DNA of 12,450 nucleotides. It comes from Deltaproteobacteria bacterium. GTDB lineage: Bacteria; Desulfobacterota; DSM-4660; Desulfatiglandales; Desulfatiglandaceae. Within the stretch, counting starts at the first letter, position 1. Every line of letters starts with the position of its first letter. The notes beneath the pieces were generated by a model that saw only the letters and a program-made list of their open reading frames with translations, made no database searches and had not been told where the DNA came from. Location: positions 1 to 12,450 of the forward strand of contig QMLZ01000067.1 in the NCBI GenBank assembly GCA_003646995.1, in the 5' to 3' direction. Position numbers and translations under genes: made by a program. This document shows, in pieces, positions 7,178-12,450 of this stretch.

Positions 7178-7640
7178 TTATGGCCTTTTTTATGCCCTTG
7201 GCTCCAAGGCCTGAACGGTAGATCTCCTCCACCTGTTCCTTGAACTTTGCGTTAACAAGCTCAATCTTCTTCTTGTAAGCCTCTTTGATTGTCTCAACAA
7301 GGTTTTCGTAGTCTATGGGTTTAAGGAGATACTTGAATGCATCCTGCTGCCCGCTCTCGAGCGCTGTTTCAACAGAGCCGTGCCCCGTCAACACGACACA
7401 CTGTAAAAAAGGCTGGATCTTTTTCAGCCTTTTCTGGGTCTCCACACCGTCAATGCCGGGCATCTTCAAGTCGACTACGGCAACGTCAAAATTTTCATTG
7501 CTAGCCACCTCTACGGCCTCTTCGCCTGAAAACGTGGCCTTTACGGTGAATCCTTCTCTCAATAGCCGCTTCGATAAATATTCCAGAAGTGTTTGCTCGT
7601 CGTCGATTAGGAGTACTCTGATGTTGGGCTTGTCACTCAT
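7146..7640 (-). CDS. Receiver-only response regulator
   Basis: 164 residues. Residues 6-118 form a CheY-like receiver: acidic pair D13-D14 (LIDDE), phospho-acceptor D57 (VVDLKMPG), T85 (LTGHGS) and K107 (YLLKPID), all intact. After the receiver comes only a charged helical tail (about 118-164) that includes [18 protein letters not shown] see no helix-turn-helix, AAA+ or enzymatic output domain. Such a regulator would act through protein contacts or as a phosphorelay step rather than by binding DNA. The ATG at 7640 is chosen because AAGGAG lies six bases upstream; a TTG five codons earlier overlaps that site. It is the first gene of the leftward operon, overlapping the kinase gene and followed by mrpE-mrpD. 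Confidence 0.94.
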   Translation of the reverse strand: MSDKPNIRVLLIDDEQTLLEYLSKRLLREGFTVKATFSGEEAVEVASNENFDVAVVDLKMPGIDGVETQKRLKKIQPFLQCVVLTGHGSVETALESGQQDAFKYLLKPIDYENLVETIKEAYKKKIELVNAKFKEQVEEIYRSGLGAKGIKKAINELRKLYGID

Positions 7641-7696
7641 GACTTTCTCCTTCAAAGGGGATTATTAGGTTAAACTATTTTAGAAGGGCTTACATT

Positions 7697-7722
7697 TGCA
7701 TTTTTACGCGCGCAGAAATGCA
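7697..7722. promoter_or_regulatory. 26-bp inverted repeat, candidate operator
   Basis: TGCATTT (7697-7703) and AAATGCA (7716-7722) are perfect inverted arms around a 12-base centre whose middle six bases, CGCGCG, are also palindromic about the same axis. In all, 11 of 13 half-site positions pair. The dyad covers the -10 hexamer and almost the whole spacer of the leftward promoter at 7701-7729, the classic place for a repressor or a spacer-binding activator. The binding protein is unknown; the operon's own response regulator lacks a DNA-binding domain, so it is an unlikely binder. Confidence 0.5.
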
Positions 7723-7729
7723 CTGTCAA
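7701..7729 (-). promoter_or_regulatory. Predicted sigma70-type promoter of the two-component/mrp operon
   Basis: On the minus strand a perfect TTGACA (7729-7724) is followed after 17 bases by TAAAAA (7706-7701, four of six matches to TATAAT). Transcription would start near 7694, giving a leader of about 54 bases before the regulator ATG at 7640. This is the best promoter match in the window. It is a visual match only. Confidence 0.5.
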
Positions 7730-7778
7730 GGGAATTTGGTCTAAATTGGGAGCCTCACCCTAAGGAACAGGGATGGTC

Positions 7779-7807
7779 TTGAAAACAAAATTGGCCCATG
7801 GTAACAA
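7779..7807 (+). promoter_or_regulatory. Weak candidate promoter for the flavin-type gene
   Basis: TTGAAA (7779-7784), 17 bases, then TAACAA (7802-7807, only three of six matches). Correct spacing and a position about 47 bases before the ATG favour it; the poor -10 argues against. Confidence 0.3.
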
Positions 7808-7854
7808 AAAGGAGGGATTGATCAGGAGCATTCATCTTCAGAAAGGAGGCCTTT

Positions 7855-8256
7855 ATGGATAGAAAAGAACTGCTCGCCATATTCAACAAGAGGCCGAGGA
7901 TCGGTACGCTAAGCACCGCCAATGCCAAGGGCGAGGTGAATGTTGCGGTTTTTGGCTCTCCTCAAATGGTCGATGAGAATACGGTCATAATGGGAATAGG
8001 GAGAAATAGAACATTCAGGAACTTGCAAGAAAATCCTCACGGCGTCTTTATAGTGATGGAACCCGGCAAGACAATTATGGATTGGAAAGGGGCGCGCGTT
8101 TATCTGGAGGTAATGGATATTGAGACTGACGGAGGTTTCTACGAGCAGGTAAAGGAAAATATTGGAAAGGCAGCTGGCAAGGCTGCAGCCGATATGATAC
8201 ATGCCGCTATCAGATTCAGGATAAAAGAGGTGAGGCCAATTGTGGATTTTGGCTAG
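7855..8256 (+). CDS. Pyridoxamine 5'-phosphate oxidase-like FMN-binding split-barrel protein
   Basis: 133 residues. The N-terminal two thirds fit the split-barrel family: RPRIGTLSTAN (13-23), then NVAVFGSPQMVDENTVIMG (29-47), IGRNRTFRNLQENP (48-61), where this family commonly contacts FMN phosphate, and KGARVYLEV (78-86). The C-terminal helix is rich in Ala and Lys (about 98-118). It is too short to be PdxH, the true pyridoxamine phosphate oxidase, so the reaction is unknown; relatives act as flavin reductases, heme- or F420-related proteins, or simple FMN binders. A strong AAAGGAGG lies six bases before the ATG. The gene diverges from the two-component/mrp operon and overlaps the convergent HD-GYP gene by 41 bases. 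Confidence 0.88.
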   Translation: MDRKELLAIFNKRPRIGTLSTANAKGEVNVAVFGSPQMVDENTVIMGIGRNRTFRNLQENPHGVFIVMEPGKTIMDWKGARVYLEVMDIETDGGFYEQVKENIGKAAGKAAADMIHAAIRFRIKEVRPIVDFG

Positions 8257-9643
8257 TGGGACTGCGGTCCCCCGAGTAACGTTTTGAAAGAGATCTGATG
8301 GTATCAAGCCGGGAGAAAAATATCTCCATGAGCTCAGGGTCAAAGTGGGCCCCGGTTTCCTTTTCCATTTCCGCCAGGATCTTGTCCTCGTCCCAGGCCT
8401 CCTTATAACACCTGGTGGAACTCAAGGCGTCAAACACATCAGCAATTGCGACTATGCGGCCAAACAAGGGAATTTCTTTTCCCTTCTTGGGCAAAGGCCT
8501 TCCGTTCGGCCCCTCAAAACCGGGAATCGGTTTTCCAGTGACGGGGTCAATATGGCCTGGGTATCCTTTCCCATCCCATCTTTCATGGTGATTAAGGGCG
8601 ACTTCTGCTGCGATGGAGTCAAAGTCAGAGTGTTTCCCCACGAACAGCTTGGCACCGTAATAGGTATGGCTTTTGATGATCTCGAATTCCTCGGGTGTGA
8701 GCTTGCCTTGCTTCTTTAGGATAACGTCGCTCACAGCCACCTTCCCCACGTCATGGAGCATAGCCGCCATACGGAGGATATCACTTTTCCTGCCAAATTG
8801 CTCTTTACCAATGCCGTGCTTTTTTGCCCATCCCTCGTATATCTCCACGGAGTAAGCTGCGACACGGTTCACGTGATCACTCGTCTCCTCTGGATCTCTG
8901 AGTTCCGCCATGCTGATCATTCTCAAGATAAGGTCCCTCGTCATTTGCGCCCGCTCAATGGCAAGAGCAGCGCTGGTGGCAAAGTGCTTAATCAGCATCT
9001 CATCTGATTTGCTGAATGAGACAATATTTCCTTGGGCGTCCTTTGCATTTATTATTTGCATGACGCCCAGCACGTCTCCTTGCTGGTTTATCATGGGCAC
9101 GGCCAGCATCGATTGGGTCCTGTAGTCGGTCAATTCGTCAAAATGCGCGTCGAATGTGTATGGTTGAGATCCATCCATATTGTAGGCGTCGGGAATGTTC
9201 ACTATGGAGCGATTCTTTGCCACGAACCCGGATATGGAGTGATGGTCAATAGGGATGGAAAAGGTGTTGTAAATGAGCTTTCTGTCAGGCCCAAGTCTTT
9301 TCTGGAGGGTGTCATTCTGCGAATGGCTGAACCTCAGCGTATCTCCCCTCTTTAGATAAATGGAACCGGCATCCGCATTAAACACCCTTCTAACGTTCCT
9401 CAGGATTTTTTCCAGTAGTATGTCGAGGTCTTTGACCTCATTGATATCAAGGGATATCTGGGTAATCAGCCTGATTTTTTCCTGTTCGCTTAGCACCTTG
9501 TCTTCCCGCGATAATACAACCTGCACAGGCCTTGGGCCTTGCCGTGGATCAGGCCCTATTGCCGGTGAAATTGATCTGGTTCTTAGGGTTTTTTCATAAA
9601 TATAAATATTTATCGGTACAAAGTTCCTAACAGATAAATTCAC
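8216..9643 (-). CDS. GAF and HD-GYP domain protein, probable c-di-GMP phosphodiesterase
   Basis: Up to 475 residues, no membrane segment. A GAF domain spans about 70-232 (DADAGSIYL-like NADAGSIYLKRGD, then SMLAVPMINQQGDVLGVMQIINA, 178-200). The HD-GYP domain spans about 240-450: H257, the HD pair H297-D298 in MLHDVGKVAVSD, HHERWDGKGYP (352-362) and ADVFDAL (401-407), so metal ligands and the GYP motif are intact. An insert rich in Gly, Pro and Lys follows GYP (about 364-391), a form I recall in related bacterial GAF/HD-GYP proteins. Expected activity is hydrolysis of cyclic di-GMP (family knowledge), gated by a small molecule at GAF. The start is uncertain: GTG at 9643 gives the longest product, but its first 40 residues look unlike a domain and no ribosome binding site precedes it; GTGs at 9526 and 9496 are alternatives. 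The tail after 455 is Ser/Pro-rich. Confidence 0.9.
   Translation of the reverse strand: MNLSVRNFVPINIYIYEKTLRTRSISPAIGPDPRQGPRPVQVVLSREDKVLSEQEKIRLITQISLDINEVKDLDILLEKILRNVRRVFNADAGSIYLKRGDTLRFSHSQNDTLQKRLGPDRKLIYNTFSIPIDHHSISGFVAKNRSIVNIPDAYNMDGSQPYTFDAHFDELTDYRTQSMLAVPMINQQGDVLGVMQIINAKDAQGNIVSFSKSDEMLIKHFATSAALAIERAQMTRDLILRMISMAELRDPEETSDHVNRVAAYSVEIYEGWAKKHGIGKEQFGRKSDILRMAAMLHDVGKVAVSDVILKKQGKLTPEEFEIIKSHTYYGAKLFVGKHSDFDSIAAEVALNHHERWDGKGYPGHIDPVTGKPIPGFEGPNGRPLPKKGKEIPLFGRIVAIADVFDALSSTRCYKEAWDEDKILAEMEKETGAHFDPELMEIFFSRLDTIRSLSKRYSGDRSPTSQNPQLASPLLS
9610..9636 (-). promoter_or_regulatory. Candidate sigma28 (FliA)-like promoter upstream of the HD-GYP gene
   Basis: On the minus strand TATC (9636-9633) is followed after 15 bases by ACCGATAA (9617-9610). 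The sigma28 consensus is TAAA-N15-GCCGATAA, so the -10 part matches at seven of eight positions but the -35 only at two of four. A 12-bp perfect palindrome, ATAAATATTTAT (9602-9613), overlaps its 3' end. If real, transcription starts near 9603 and the coding start must be one of the internal GTGs. Confidence 0.25.
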
Positions 9644-9901
9644 ACCGCCCCGGGAACCTCGCTAGATCTGCTCAAGTTTCATAATGTTTTCTTCTCACTT
9701 GGTACGCTGGTTTGTTATTGGGTCAGGGGCTCAGCATCCAGCAATCCTGTGGATTTCCTTTCACGGGCTTTTTAGTAAGTAAACAGCAGCTCCGGTGTTC
9801 TGGGAGCCTCAAAGGTGTTATGCGAACCTGGCGATGAAGGTGGCTGATTTTGTTTACAATCTTCTTGACCTCTACCGAAGGGCTTTGTTAATACACCTAC
9901 T
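9644..9901. other. Divergent intergenic region between the HD-GYP gene and cvpA
   Basis: 258 bases without a believable gene in either direction. Apart from the weak promoter match before cvpA, I find only short imperfect hairpins, for example ATCCA/TGGAT arms at 9736-9754, not followed by a run of T. Confidence 0.6.
9865..9894 (+). promoter_or_regulatory. Candidate promoter immediately before cvpA
   Basis: TTGACC (9865-9870, five of six), 18 bases, TAATAC (9889-9894, three of six). With usual spacing the transcript would start at about 9901, one base before the cvpA ATG. No Shine-Dalgarno site precedes that ATG, so a leaderless message is possible. Weak evidence. Confidence 0.3.
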
Positions 9902-10471
9902 ATGAACATCCTCGATATCATCATCATCGCTATAATGATATTTTTGATTGTGAGAGGAATCTTTAGAGGAATTCTAAAGGAGATAGTCTCTCTGGTGGGT
10001 ATCATTGGCGGGATATGGTTCGCAAGCAGGTTTCAGCCGGTTTTAACGGCCAAGCTGCGCCATGCTATGCCGGGCATACCCTTTTTGTCTGTTTTATCGT
10101 TTGTTGCCCTGCTCGTGGCAGCCATTATAGCGGCTAATATTCTTGGGGCCATATTGAAGTCCCTTTTTCAAAAAGGCCCCATGGGCATCATCGATCGCTT
10201 GTTTGGCGGAGCAATTGCGACAGCCAAAGGGTTGGTGATTACGTATCTGGTAATTGTGTTGCTGACGTTTTTCTTGCCCGGAAAAGCGCCGTTAGTGGCT
10301 AAGTCACGGTTGGCACCGATAATAATTTCGTCCTACCAGAATATGGTAAGTCTCATATCTCCGGATTTCTATAAGAAATGGAAGGAAAGATTTTCTGAGA
10401 AGTCCCAAGCCTCTCGCAAGCCAGGGAAATCCGGTTCATCCTCCCAAAAACCCGGAAATGGAAGCGACTAG
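9902..10471 (+). CDS. cvpA: CvpA family inner-membrane protein
   Basis: 189 residues. The N terminus MNILDIIIIAIMIFLIVRG followed by FRGILKEIVSLVGIIGG (21-37) is the typical CvpA/colicin V production protein start: a first helix ending in RGxFRG, then a glycine-rich second helix. Two more helices follow (about 62-85 and 103-127). The last 35 residues are hydrophilic, rich in Ser, Lys and Gly, and probably disordered. CvpA is named for its need in colicin V export in E. coli; its general role is envelope-related and not settled. The ATG lacks a ribosome binding site, but the protein start matches the family well. It is the first gene of the rightward run and overlaps mazG by 14 bases. Confidence 0.9.
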   Translation: MNILDIIIIAIMIFLIVRGIFRGILKEIVSLVGIIGGIWFASRFQPVLTAKLRHAMPGIPFLSVLSFVALLVAAIIAANILGAILKSLFQKGPMGIIDRLFGGAIATAKGLVITYLVIVLLTFFLPGKAPLVAKSRLAPIIISSYQNMVSLISPDFYKKWKERFSEKSQASRKPGKSGSSSQKPGNGSD

Positions 10472-11294
10472 ACTCTCAAAAGCCATCGTACGACTGGCTC
10501 GACTTGCCGAACGGTTAAGGGGCCCCGGAGGCTGTCCCTGGGATGCCAAACAGACCGATCAGAGTGTCAAGAACTATCTTTTGGAAGAGGCCTACGAAGT
10601 CCTTGACGCTGTAGAGAAGGAAGCCCCCGACCTTGTGTGCGGAGAATTGGGAGACCTTCTTTTCCAGATAGTTTTTCTTGCCCAGTTGGCCTCTGAGAGG
10701 GGGGAATTTGAGCTTGCTGACGTAATTGAGCGAATTGAGCAAAAAATGATCAGGCGTCATCCCCATGTGTTTGGAAATACCAAGGTCAGAGATGCTGATG
10801 AGGTGGCGGCGAATTGGGCGAAAATAAAGGAGTCGGAAAAAGGATCCAACGAAAAAAAGGGTGCTAAGGCGCTGGGGGAAGTTCCCCTGGCCTTGCCTGC
10901 ATTGCTAAGGGCCCATAGGCTTTGTGAGAGGGCCTCGAAGATGAATCTCGGGCTTGCGGGGATGGTGGACCCCATAGGTCTTGTGGAGGAAGGGCTCCAT
11001 GCCCTCAAGAAAGAGGGCAAAGGGGATCTCAGGCCGGAAGTTGAAGAAAGAATTGGCTGGGGTTTACTTGGACTGGTGGAGGCGATCCGCCTGCGGGGAA
11101 AAAACGCGGAAGATATCCTCCGAAAAACCAACCAGAGGTTTTTGGAGGCACTGGAGGCCGTGGAGAAAGAGCTTCGAGAACAGGGGGTGGAGCCGGCGAA
11201 AGCAACTGAAGCGCAGTTGCTGGCGGCGTGGAAGCAAATAAATGCTCGCGTGGCCAAGGCTGAAAAGGGCCATGAGGTTGAGAAAAAGCAGTAA
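10458..11294 (+). CDS. mazG: Nucleoside triphosphate pyrophosphohydrolase MazG
   Basis: 278 residues, the length of a two-domain MazG. The N-terminal domain is complete: GGCPWDAKQTDQSV (24-37), LLEEAYEVLDA (41-51) with E43, E44 and E47, CGELGDLLFQIVF (61-73) with E63 and D66, and RRHPHVFG (99-106). These are the Mg2+ ligands of the all-alpha NTP pyrophosphatase fold, which hydrolyses (d)NTPs to monophosphates for house-cleaning and, in E. coli, alters ppGpp levels. The C-terminal domain keeps the shape (LVEEGLHALKKEG, 175-187; AEDILRKTNQRF, 217-228) but the EELGD equivalent reads EERIGWG (196-202), losing the aspartate. The tail is rich in Ala, Lys and Glu. The start overlaps cvpA by 14 bases; 23 bases of the end overlap mtgA. 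Confidence 0.94.
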   Translation: MEATRLSKAIVRLARLAERLRGPGGCPWDAKQTDQSVKNYLLEEAYEVLDAVEKEAPDLVCGELGDLLFQIVFLAQLASERGEFELADVIERIEQKMIRRHPHVFGNTKVRDADEVAANWAKIKESEKGSNEKKGAKALGEVPLALPALLRAHRLCERASKMNLGLAGMVDPIGLVEEGLHALKKEGKGDLRPEVEERIGWGLLGLVEAIRLRGKNAEDILRKTNQRFLEALEAVEKELREQGVEPAKATEAQLLAAWKQINARVAKAEKGHEVEKKQ

Positions 11295-11991
11295 GGGCAA
11301 GAAAAGGAAACCAACCTCTATTTTGCGTATCGCTGGAAAATGGCTCATAGTGCCATTTGTGGTGATTGTGCTGGTAACAAATTTTCAGGTTCTTGCGCTT
11401 CGCTTCTTCAATCCCCCGTCTACCTCGTTCATGATATGGGAAAGTATCCGCGGGAAGGGAGGGCGATCTCCAAAAAGACTGCAGTACTGGCGTCCTCTTG
11501 AGGAGATTTCACCGTACCTCAGAAAAGCGGTTCTGGCCGGGGAAGATCAACGGTTTTTATCCCACCATGGTTTTGACATGATAGAATTAAAGGGGGCAAT
11601 AGAGGATCTTGCGCGGAAAAAGGGAAAGAGGGGGGCAAGCACTATCACCATGCAGGTGGCCCGAACCGTATACCTATGGCCCGGGAGAAGCTGGTTAAGA
11701 AAAACAATTGAGGCTTATTACACGGTTTTGATAGAGCTTTATTGGTCCAAGGAAAGGATATTAGAGGTATACCTCAATACAGTGGACTGGGGTACAGGGA
11801 CTATAGGGGCAGAGGCGGCGGCTAGAAGATATTTCAATACCACGAGTTCCAAGATCACGAAAGGACAGGCTGCAGCCATGGCAGCAATACTTCCGAGCCC
11901 CCATAAGTGGTCGCCAGTGCGGCCTAATGTTTATGTCAAAAGAAGAAGAATGAGAATCCTGCGGGACATGGATAGAATGCCCCTTTTGTAA
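11272..11991 (+). CDS. mtgA: Monofunctional peptidoglycan glycosyltransferase MtgA (GT51)
   Basis: 239 residues. A very basic N terminus (RLRKSSKGKKRK) and a helix at about 24-45 anchor it in the inner membrane; the GT51 domain faces the periplasm and polymerises lipid II glycan strands. Motifs: catalytic E91 in EDQRFLSHHG (91-100), GASTITMQVART (121-132), LWPGRSWLRKTIEAYY (135-150), ERILEVYLNTVDWG (161-174) with the second acidic residue, and AAARRYF (182-188). It lacks any transpeptidase domain, hence MtgA rather than a class A PBP. GASTITMQ has Met where most GT51 enzymes have Gln (STITQQ). The ATG at 11272, with AAGGG close before it, overlaps mazG by 23 bases; an ATG at 11242 would add ten residues (MLAWPRLKRA) and overlap by 53. 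Confidence 0.94.
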   Translation: MRLRKSSKGKKRKPTSILRIAGKWLIVPFVVIVLVTNFQVLALRFFNPPSTSFMIWESIRGKGGRSPKRLQYWRPLEEISPYLRKAVLAGEDQRFLSHHGFDMIELKGAIEDLARKKGKRGASTITMQVARTVYLWPGRSWLRKTIEAYYTVLIELYWSKERILEVYLNTVDWGTGTIGAEAAARRYFNTTSSKITKGQAAAMAAILPSPHKWSPVRPNVYVKRRRMRILRDMDRMPLL

Positions 11992-11992
11992 A

Positions 11993-12450
11993 ATGACTTC
12001 CAAAGCCAGTAGGATACTATACAAGGTGCGGGGGATCAGCCTCAAATGGAAGCTTCTGATCCCATTTCTGTCTCTGCCCTTCATTGGCACAGTGACTTTG
12101 GTTTATATCGGCCTCACCTCCCAGTACCGTCTTATCCAGCACCAAGAAAGAAAAGAGATTCAAAAGGTGTATGAAGTATTCGTGTCAGAAATTGAGAACA
12201 CAAATAGGCAGATGCTCGCTATTTCTACGTTGATAGCACAAGATGAAGGTGTTGCTGGGCTCCTGGAGAAAGGGGATCGGCACCGATTGAAGGAGAAAAT
12301 GGTGCCGCTTTTCTCTAACCTCAAAGCACGATTCGGTGTGAGCCTGATTCATTTTCACGTGCCGCCCGGGAGATCATTCTTGCGCCTGCACGCCCCTGAG
12401 CGCCATGGAGAAATGCTCGCATACAGAAAAAGTGTGATAGAGTGCTTAAG
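11993..12450 (+). CDS. N-terminal part of a membrane sensor protein with dCache-like domain (partial)
   Basis: My own reading of this frame gives 152 codons without a stop up to the window end. It begins M-T-S-K-A-S-R, has one hydrophobic helix at about 20-44 (LLIPFLSLPFIGTVTLVYIG), then a mostly helical stretch (about 49-100) and RFGVSLIHFHVPPGRSFLRL (about 112-131) followed by HAPERHG. That last pattern (FGV..FH.PP..SFLRLH.P...G) is, from memory, typical of the double-Cache periplasmic sensor domains of chemoreceptors, diguanylate cyclases and histidine kinases of Desulfobacterota and relatives. The output domain is beyond the window, so which of these it is cannot be said. The ATG is one base after the mtgA stop with no clear ribosome binding site; a GTG at 12026 is an alternative. 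Same strand and spacing suggest it belongs to the mtgA transcription unit. Confidence 0.75.
   Translation, partial: MTSKASRILYKVRGISLKWKLLIPFLSLPFIGTVTLVYIGLTSQYRLIQHQERKEIQKVYEVFVSEIENTNRQMLAISTLIAQDEGVAGLLEKGDRHRLKEKMVPLFSNLKARFGVSLIHFHVPPGRSFLRLHAPERHGEMLAYRKSVIECL

Noticed and set aside
7818..7862. A 14-codon frame starting at TTG 7818 behind GGAGGG and ending across the ATG of the flavin-type gene, possible leader peptide
   Set aside because: The spacing between GGAGG and TTG is too short, the peptide has no attenuation-like codon run, and no alternative hairpins are visible.
7909..8343. Minus-strand open frame of about 144 codons opposite the flavin-type gene
   Set aside because: It overlaps two genes with clear family signatures and shows none of its own.
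9736..9754. ATCCA/TGGAT hairpin in the intergenic region before cvpA
   Set aside because: Five base pairs around a nine-base loop with no T run is within chance expectation.
10160..10180. Inverted CCTTTTT/AAAAAGG inside cvpA, possible terminator
   Set aside because: The centre leaves practically no loop, no T tract follows, and it lies in conserved coding sequence.
10757..11314. Long open frame on the minus strand, about 185 codons, opposite mazG and the start of mtgA
   Set aside because: Its product is a Ser/Ala/Phe-rich string without family features, exactly what the reverse of an Ala/Glu/Lys-rich gene yields; the plus-strand MazG motifs are unambiguous.

Overview
The window looks like ordinary chromosome of a Gram-negative, probably anaerobic bacterium of moderate GC content. 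The gene content (Mrp/Mbh-type antiporter cluster, cytoplasmic PAS kinase paired with a receiver-only response regulator, GAF/HD-GYP protein, CvpA-MazG-MtgA set, dCache-type sensor) suggests Desulfobacterota (the old Deltaproteobacteria). That placement is an inference from family resemblance, not a search result. I see no rRNA, tRNA, CRISPR array, insertion sequence, prophage or convincing intrinsic terminator.

Positions 1-7640, minus strand: one long, tightly packed transcription unit. Read in its own direction it starts with a response regulator and a soluble PAS histidine kinase, then mrpE, mrpF, mrpG, a DUF4040/MbhD-like gene, an MbhE-MrpB fusion, mrpC, mrpD, a second mrpD/NuoM-like gene, an 83-residue two-helix membrane protein, and the first 12 codons of what looks like a third antiporter-like subunit that runs off the window. 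Most junctions overlap or lie within about 20 bases. The order from mrpE to mrpD matches the archaeal Mbh membrane module (MbhA to MbhH) rather than the classical mrpABCDEFG order. The NuoL-like part of a classical MrpA is not in the window; the truncated gene at the left edge may supply it. The assembly should exchange Na+ and H+ across the inner membrane. The two-component pair is probably co-transcribed with it.

Positions 7641-7854: divergent intergenic region. A good sigma70-type promoter points into the two-component/mrp operon, and a 26-bp inverted repeat lies across its spacer and -10 element, which looks like an operator. A weaker promoter may serve the rightward flavin-binding-type gene at 7855.

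Positions 7855-9643: a pyridoxamine 5'-phosphate oxidase-like gene (plus strand) and a GAF plus HD-GYP c-di-GMP phosphodiesterase-type gene (minus strand). They converge and overlap by 41 bases at their 3' ends.

Positions 9644-9901: divergent intergenic region of 258 bases with only weak promoter-like matches.

Positions 9902-12450, plus strand: an overlapping run of cvpA, mazG, mtgA (peptidoglycan glycosyltransferase) and the N-terminal part of a membrane sensor with a dCache-like periplasmic domain, cut by the window end.

The points I find most worth following are the Mbh-like layout with extra antiporter subunits and an unnamed small membrane protein, the loss of the helix-12 lysine and histidine in MrpD, the dyad over the operon promoter, and the MazG whose second domain has lost its metal ligands.
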